The notes under the pieces are model-generated. The model was not told where the DNA came from, searched no databases, and saw only the letters and a program-made list of their open reading frames with translations. From Anaerolineae bacterium (GTDB lineage: Bacteria > Chloroflexota > Anaerolineae > Aggregatilineales > Aggregatilineaceae): a stretch of DNA of 64,000 nt. The stretch spans positions 21,102 to 85,101 of the forward strand of contig JAHDWP010000011.1 in the NCBI GenBank assembly GCA_023382715.1, given 5' to 3'. The translations under genes and the position numbers were made by a program. Every line of letters starts with the position of its first letter. Position 1 is the first letter of the stretch. Shown here in pieces: positions 61,828-64,000 of this stretch.

Positions 61828-61875
61828 CACAATTGTGACAATTGACACACATGGTATATACAGTTGTCAATTGAC
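61828..61875 (+). promoter_or_regulatory. Cluster of CAATTG palindromes (putative operators of the SufR-like regulator)
   Basis: Two perfect 10-bp palindromes, CACAATTGTG (61828-61837) and GTCAATTGAC (61866-61875), and a half-palindrome TGACAATTGACA (61836-61847) flank and overlap the promoter. The third overlaps the -35 box. These suit repression by a dimer; which protein binds is inference. Confidence 0.55.
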
Positions 61876-61899
61876 TGACAAGCGGCAGCGTGCTAAGAT
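61871..61899 (+). promoter_or_regulatory. Promoter of the SufR-like gene
   Basis: TTGACT (61871-61876), 17 nt, TAAGAT (61894-61899). The -35 box overlaps the palindrome GTCAATTGAC, which fits autoregulation. Confidence 0.6.
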
Positions 61900-61950
61900 T
61901 CATCAAATTTATGAATAATATCGTAAATATCATGGGGGCAAGCGGGCACC

Positions 61951-62586
61951 ATGCAACAGACGAGACGGCACATCCTCGAAATCCTCAAAGAGCGCAAAGA
62001 GGCCACGATTGACGAGATCGTGACCGCGCTGAGCGAGCGCATCGGCAAGATTACCGCCGTGACAGTGCGCCACCATCTTGAGATTCTGCGCGGCGACGGG
62101 CTGGTGGCGGCACCAGCAGTCCGCCGCCGCAGCGCACCGGGGCGGCCTCAATACGTCTATACGCTGACAGAGCGCGCCGCCGATCAGTTTCCGAATAACT
62201 ACCAGGGCTTGGCCGCGGGCCTGCTCGAACAACTCCGGAACCAGCTCCCAGCGACGCAGATGAACGAAATTCTGAACGGCGTTGCCGAGTCTATGGCCGG
62301 AGAGGCCATGGTGCCCGACGCGCCGCTGGAGACGCGGCTGGATCATGCTGTCGCCTACCTCGACGAGCACGGTTACACGGCGTCCTGGGTGCAGAACGGC
62401 CAGGGGCTGATCCTGTCCATCACCAACTGTCCTTACGAGCAGGTGAGCTGCCGCAACCCTGAGCTGTGCAAGATGGACAAGCGGCTGGTGGACTCGCTGG
62501 TCGGCGTGACGACTCGGCGCATCAGCCATCAGGTTGACGGGGACGATGCGTGCATATATCTCGTCCCGCGCGACAAACGCGACTGA
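61951..62586 (+). CDS. SufR-like transcriptional regulator with four-Cys site
   Basis: The 211-residue protein has an N-terminal winged helix (RRHILEILKERKEATIDEIV, AVTVRHHLEILRGDGLVAAP) and a C-terminal region with four cysteines: C160 (TNCPYEQV), C167 (SCRNPELC), C173 and C201 (DDACIYLV). This is the layout of SufR/IscR-like Fe-S sensing repressors of the ArsR/DeoR type. Such proteins lose a cluster under iron or oxidative stress and release suf operons. The suf genes are about 57 kb away, so the target is not local. Start ATG 61951. A terminator follows. Confidence 0.8.
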   Translation: MQQTRRHILEILKERKEATIDEIVTALSERIGKITAVTVRHHLEILRGDGLVAAPAVRRRSAPGRPQYVYTLTERAADQFPNNYQGLAAGLLEQLRNQLPATQMNEILNGVAESMAGEAMVPDAPLETRLDHAVAYLDEHGYTASWVQNGQGLILSITNCPYEQVSCRNPELCKMDKRLVDSLVGVTTRRISHQVDGDDACIYLVPRDKRD

Positions 62587-62619
62587 CCTGCCGCGGTCGT
62601 TCGCACTGTCTTTGCCGAT

Positions 62620-62650
62620 ACAACCCCCGCCGCGCGCGGGGGTTGTTTTT
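62620..62650 (+). terminator. Intrinsic terminator of the SufR-like gene
   Basis: ACAACCCCCGC (62620-62630) pairs with GCGGGGGTTGT (62636-62646), followed by TTTTT. Confidence 0.95.
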
Positions 62651-62702
62651 GCGTGCGCCGGGCGTAGAGAAAGCGCCTGTGGGCAATTCATACCTCGCGG
62701 GT

Positions 62703-62708
62703 TAGACT
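62703..62708 (+). promoter_or_regulatory. -10 box for mltG (possible leaderless transcript)
   Basis: TAGACT lies 6 nt before ATG 62715, so transcription would start at or near the start codon. No Shine-Dalgarno is visible; a -35 (TGGGCA-like) is weak. Confidence 0.35.
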
Positions 62709-62714
62709 CGTGCC

Positions 62715-64000
62715 ATGAACGGGAACGACCACCTTCCCCGGCAGCGCCTGACCGCAAGCCGCGTGACTGCCCTATTGTTGCTTGGTGGCGTGCTGGCCTG
62801 GGCAATCGCCCTGGGCGCGGTGGCGCTGGGCATTCGCTCGAACCAGCGTGCAACGCAGTCCGCGCCGCCCGTCGGTGTGGCGCGCCTGCCGACTCTGGCG
62901 GCGCAAGCCGTTACGCTGACGCCGACCTTCACGCGCACGCCGACCCCCACGCGCACGCCTTCCCCGACCGTCACACCGGCGGAGAAGCCCTCCATCAGCT
63001 CCACCCCCGCGCCTACGGAGCCGGCGACTCCAATGCCGACAGAGGCCGCGCCGCCTGAGCCGGTTGCTACGGCGGGCGAGACTGCCCCAGCGCCGATGGC
63101 TGTTGCCGGGGCGGGCGAGTCGCCGCAAGGGGTGGCGGCGCAGCCCTGTGCCCCACCTGCTGGCTGGGAGCCATACACGGTGCAGCCGGACGACACGCTG
63201 TTCGCCTTCGTGCTGGGGGCGGGGGCGACGCTGACGGTGGACGACCTGATGGCCGCCAACTGCCTGACCAGCCGCTACCTGCGCGTGGATCAGACGATCT
63301 TCCTGCCGCCGGGCGCGGCGGAGAACGCACCGCCGTCGGTGCCCTCTGGCCCGGCGACCGACCTGGGGGCGCGCGGCCCGCGCCCGCCCAACTGCCCCTG
63401 CACGATCACGGTGGGCGTGGGCTGGCGGCGCGAGCAGATCGCTGACGCCATCAACGCGGCGCAGACGCTGTTCACGGGGGGCGACTTCCTGGCGGCGACC
63501 GGGCCGGGCGCTGCACCGCCTTTCGATTTCACGGCGGAGCGCCCGCCGGGGAGCACGCTGGAAGGCTTCCTGTTCCCCGGCACGTACACCGCGCAGAACG
63601 ACACAACCGCCGAGCAGTTCCGCGACATGCTGCTGAGCGCGTTCGCGGCCAACGTCACCCCGCAGATGCGCGCCGACGCCGCTGCGCAGGGCGTCAGCTT
63701 CTACCAGGCGCTGATCATCGCCTCGATTGTGCAGCGCGAGACGCGCGCCCCGGAAATGCAGCCGCTCGTCGCCAGCGTGCTCTACAACCGGCTGCGCGAC
63801 GGCAACCGCCTCGCCCAGACGGTCACCGTGCAATACGCGCTGGGCGGGCCGGGCAACTGGTGGCCGCGCGTGACGGCCAGCGGCCTGCAGGTGGATTCGC
63901 CGTACAATTCGTATACGCGGCGCGGCCTGCCGCCTGGCCCCATTGACAGCCCCGGCCTGTCGGCCCTCATGGGGGCCATCTACCCGGCGCAGACCGAGTA
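62715..64000 (+). CDS. mltG: MltG/YceG-like endolytic murein transglycosylase, 3' end beyond window
   Basis: Translation from ATG 62715 gives an N-terminal anchor helix (TALLLLGGVLAWAIALGAVA), a Thr/Pro linker, and a LysM-like region (YTVQPDDTLFAFVLGAGATL). The YceG domain follows with the catalytic Glu E342 in ASIVQRETRAPE, VLYNRLRDGNRL and the late GLPPGPIDSPGLSALMGAIY. It cuts nascent glycan strands in the periplasm or outside the membrane. The end is cut by the window. The upstream terminator shows it is a separate transcript. Confidence 0.88.
   Translation, partial: MNGNDHLPRQRLTASRVTALLLLGGVLAWAIALGAVALGIRSNQRATQSAPPVGVARLPTLAAQAVTLTPTFTRTPTPTRTPSPTVTPAEKPSISSTPAPTEPATPMPTEAAPPEPVATAGETAPAPMAVAGAGESPQGVAAQPCAPPAGWEPYTVQPDDTLFAFVLGAGATLTVDDLMAANCLTSRYLRVDQTIFLPPGAAENAPPSVPSGPATDLGARGPRPPNCPCTITVGVGWRREQIADAINAAQTLFTGGDFLAATGPGAAPPFDFTAERPPGSTLEGFLFPGTYTAQNDTTAEQFRDMLLSAFAANVTPQMRADAAAQGVSFYQALIIASIVQRETRAPEMQPLVASVLYNRLRDGNRLAQTVTVQYALGGPGNWWPRVTASGLQVDSPYNSYTRRGLPPGPIDSPGLSALMGAIYPAQTE

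Overview
The window is a GC-rich bacterial chromosome segment with dense coding on both strands. Gene content and protein style point to a Chloroflexota bacterium, most likely Anaerolineae-like. Indicators are the SufB/D/S/U iron-sulfur set, a baeRF-family protein, a Clp_N-M50 fusion, Thr/Pro-rich linkers on exported proteins, a 329-residue malate dehydrogenase, a DUF1385 protein, Elongation factor P with an Arg tip, and abundant dispersed imperfect palindromes. This taxonomic call is inference; no rRNA or tRNA gene was seen.

Layout. 1-5704 (+): the 3' end of sufB, sufD, a terminator, a new promoter, then sufS, sufU, a Clp_N/site-2-protease fusion and a Rieske protein. 5827-7573: a membrane glycosyltransferase followed by a 57-bp copy of the Rieske 3' end. 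7663-10677 (-): PfkB kinase, baeRF protein, TauE/SafE permease. 10894-19190: HhH membrane protein, GT-C transferase, mdh, two phosphatases and an exported protein. 19191-21881 (-): pyruvate phosphate dikinase.

22401-30391 (+) is the translation/transcription operon nusA-ylxR-infB-rbfA-nrnA-truB, then ribF. It starts from a near-consensus promoter, has an attenuator-like hairpin before nusA, and has a mini-ORF with a strong Shine-Dalgarno before infB. rimP is absent. 30541-34380 (-): an orphan response regulator, a ROK protein lacking the zinc motif, and a type II restriction-modification pair that looks imported. 34568-41936 (+): mutS, a collapsed Uma2 gene, a low-GC methyltransferase, recJ and a membrane protein.

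42053-46255 (-) is a CUT2-type sugar ABC operon (ATPase, permease and two binding proteins sharing an 869-bp identical core) behind a clear promoter. 46256-47266 is gene-free and repeat-rich. 47267-56215: DUF1385 protein, methyltransferase, double PBP-like protein, lipoprotein, exonuclease-DinG helicase, efp and a Cys-rich small protein. 56316-60656 (-) is a complex I block, iscX-nuoB-nuoB-nuoCD-nuoI, with an iscX scar between the nuoB copies that marks a tandem duplication. 60783-64000: an anchored acidic protein, a SufR-like Fe-S regulator with CAATTG palindromes at its promoter, and the start of mltG.

Themes: Fe-S biogenesis and use recur (suf genes, Rieske, iscX/nuo, SufR-like regulator, DinG). 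Three dispersed repeat families plus heptamer tracts fill most gene-free DNA, and one repeat copy lies in frame inside a glycosyltransferase. No CRISPR array, IS transposase, tRNA or rRNA was recognised.
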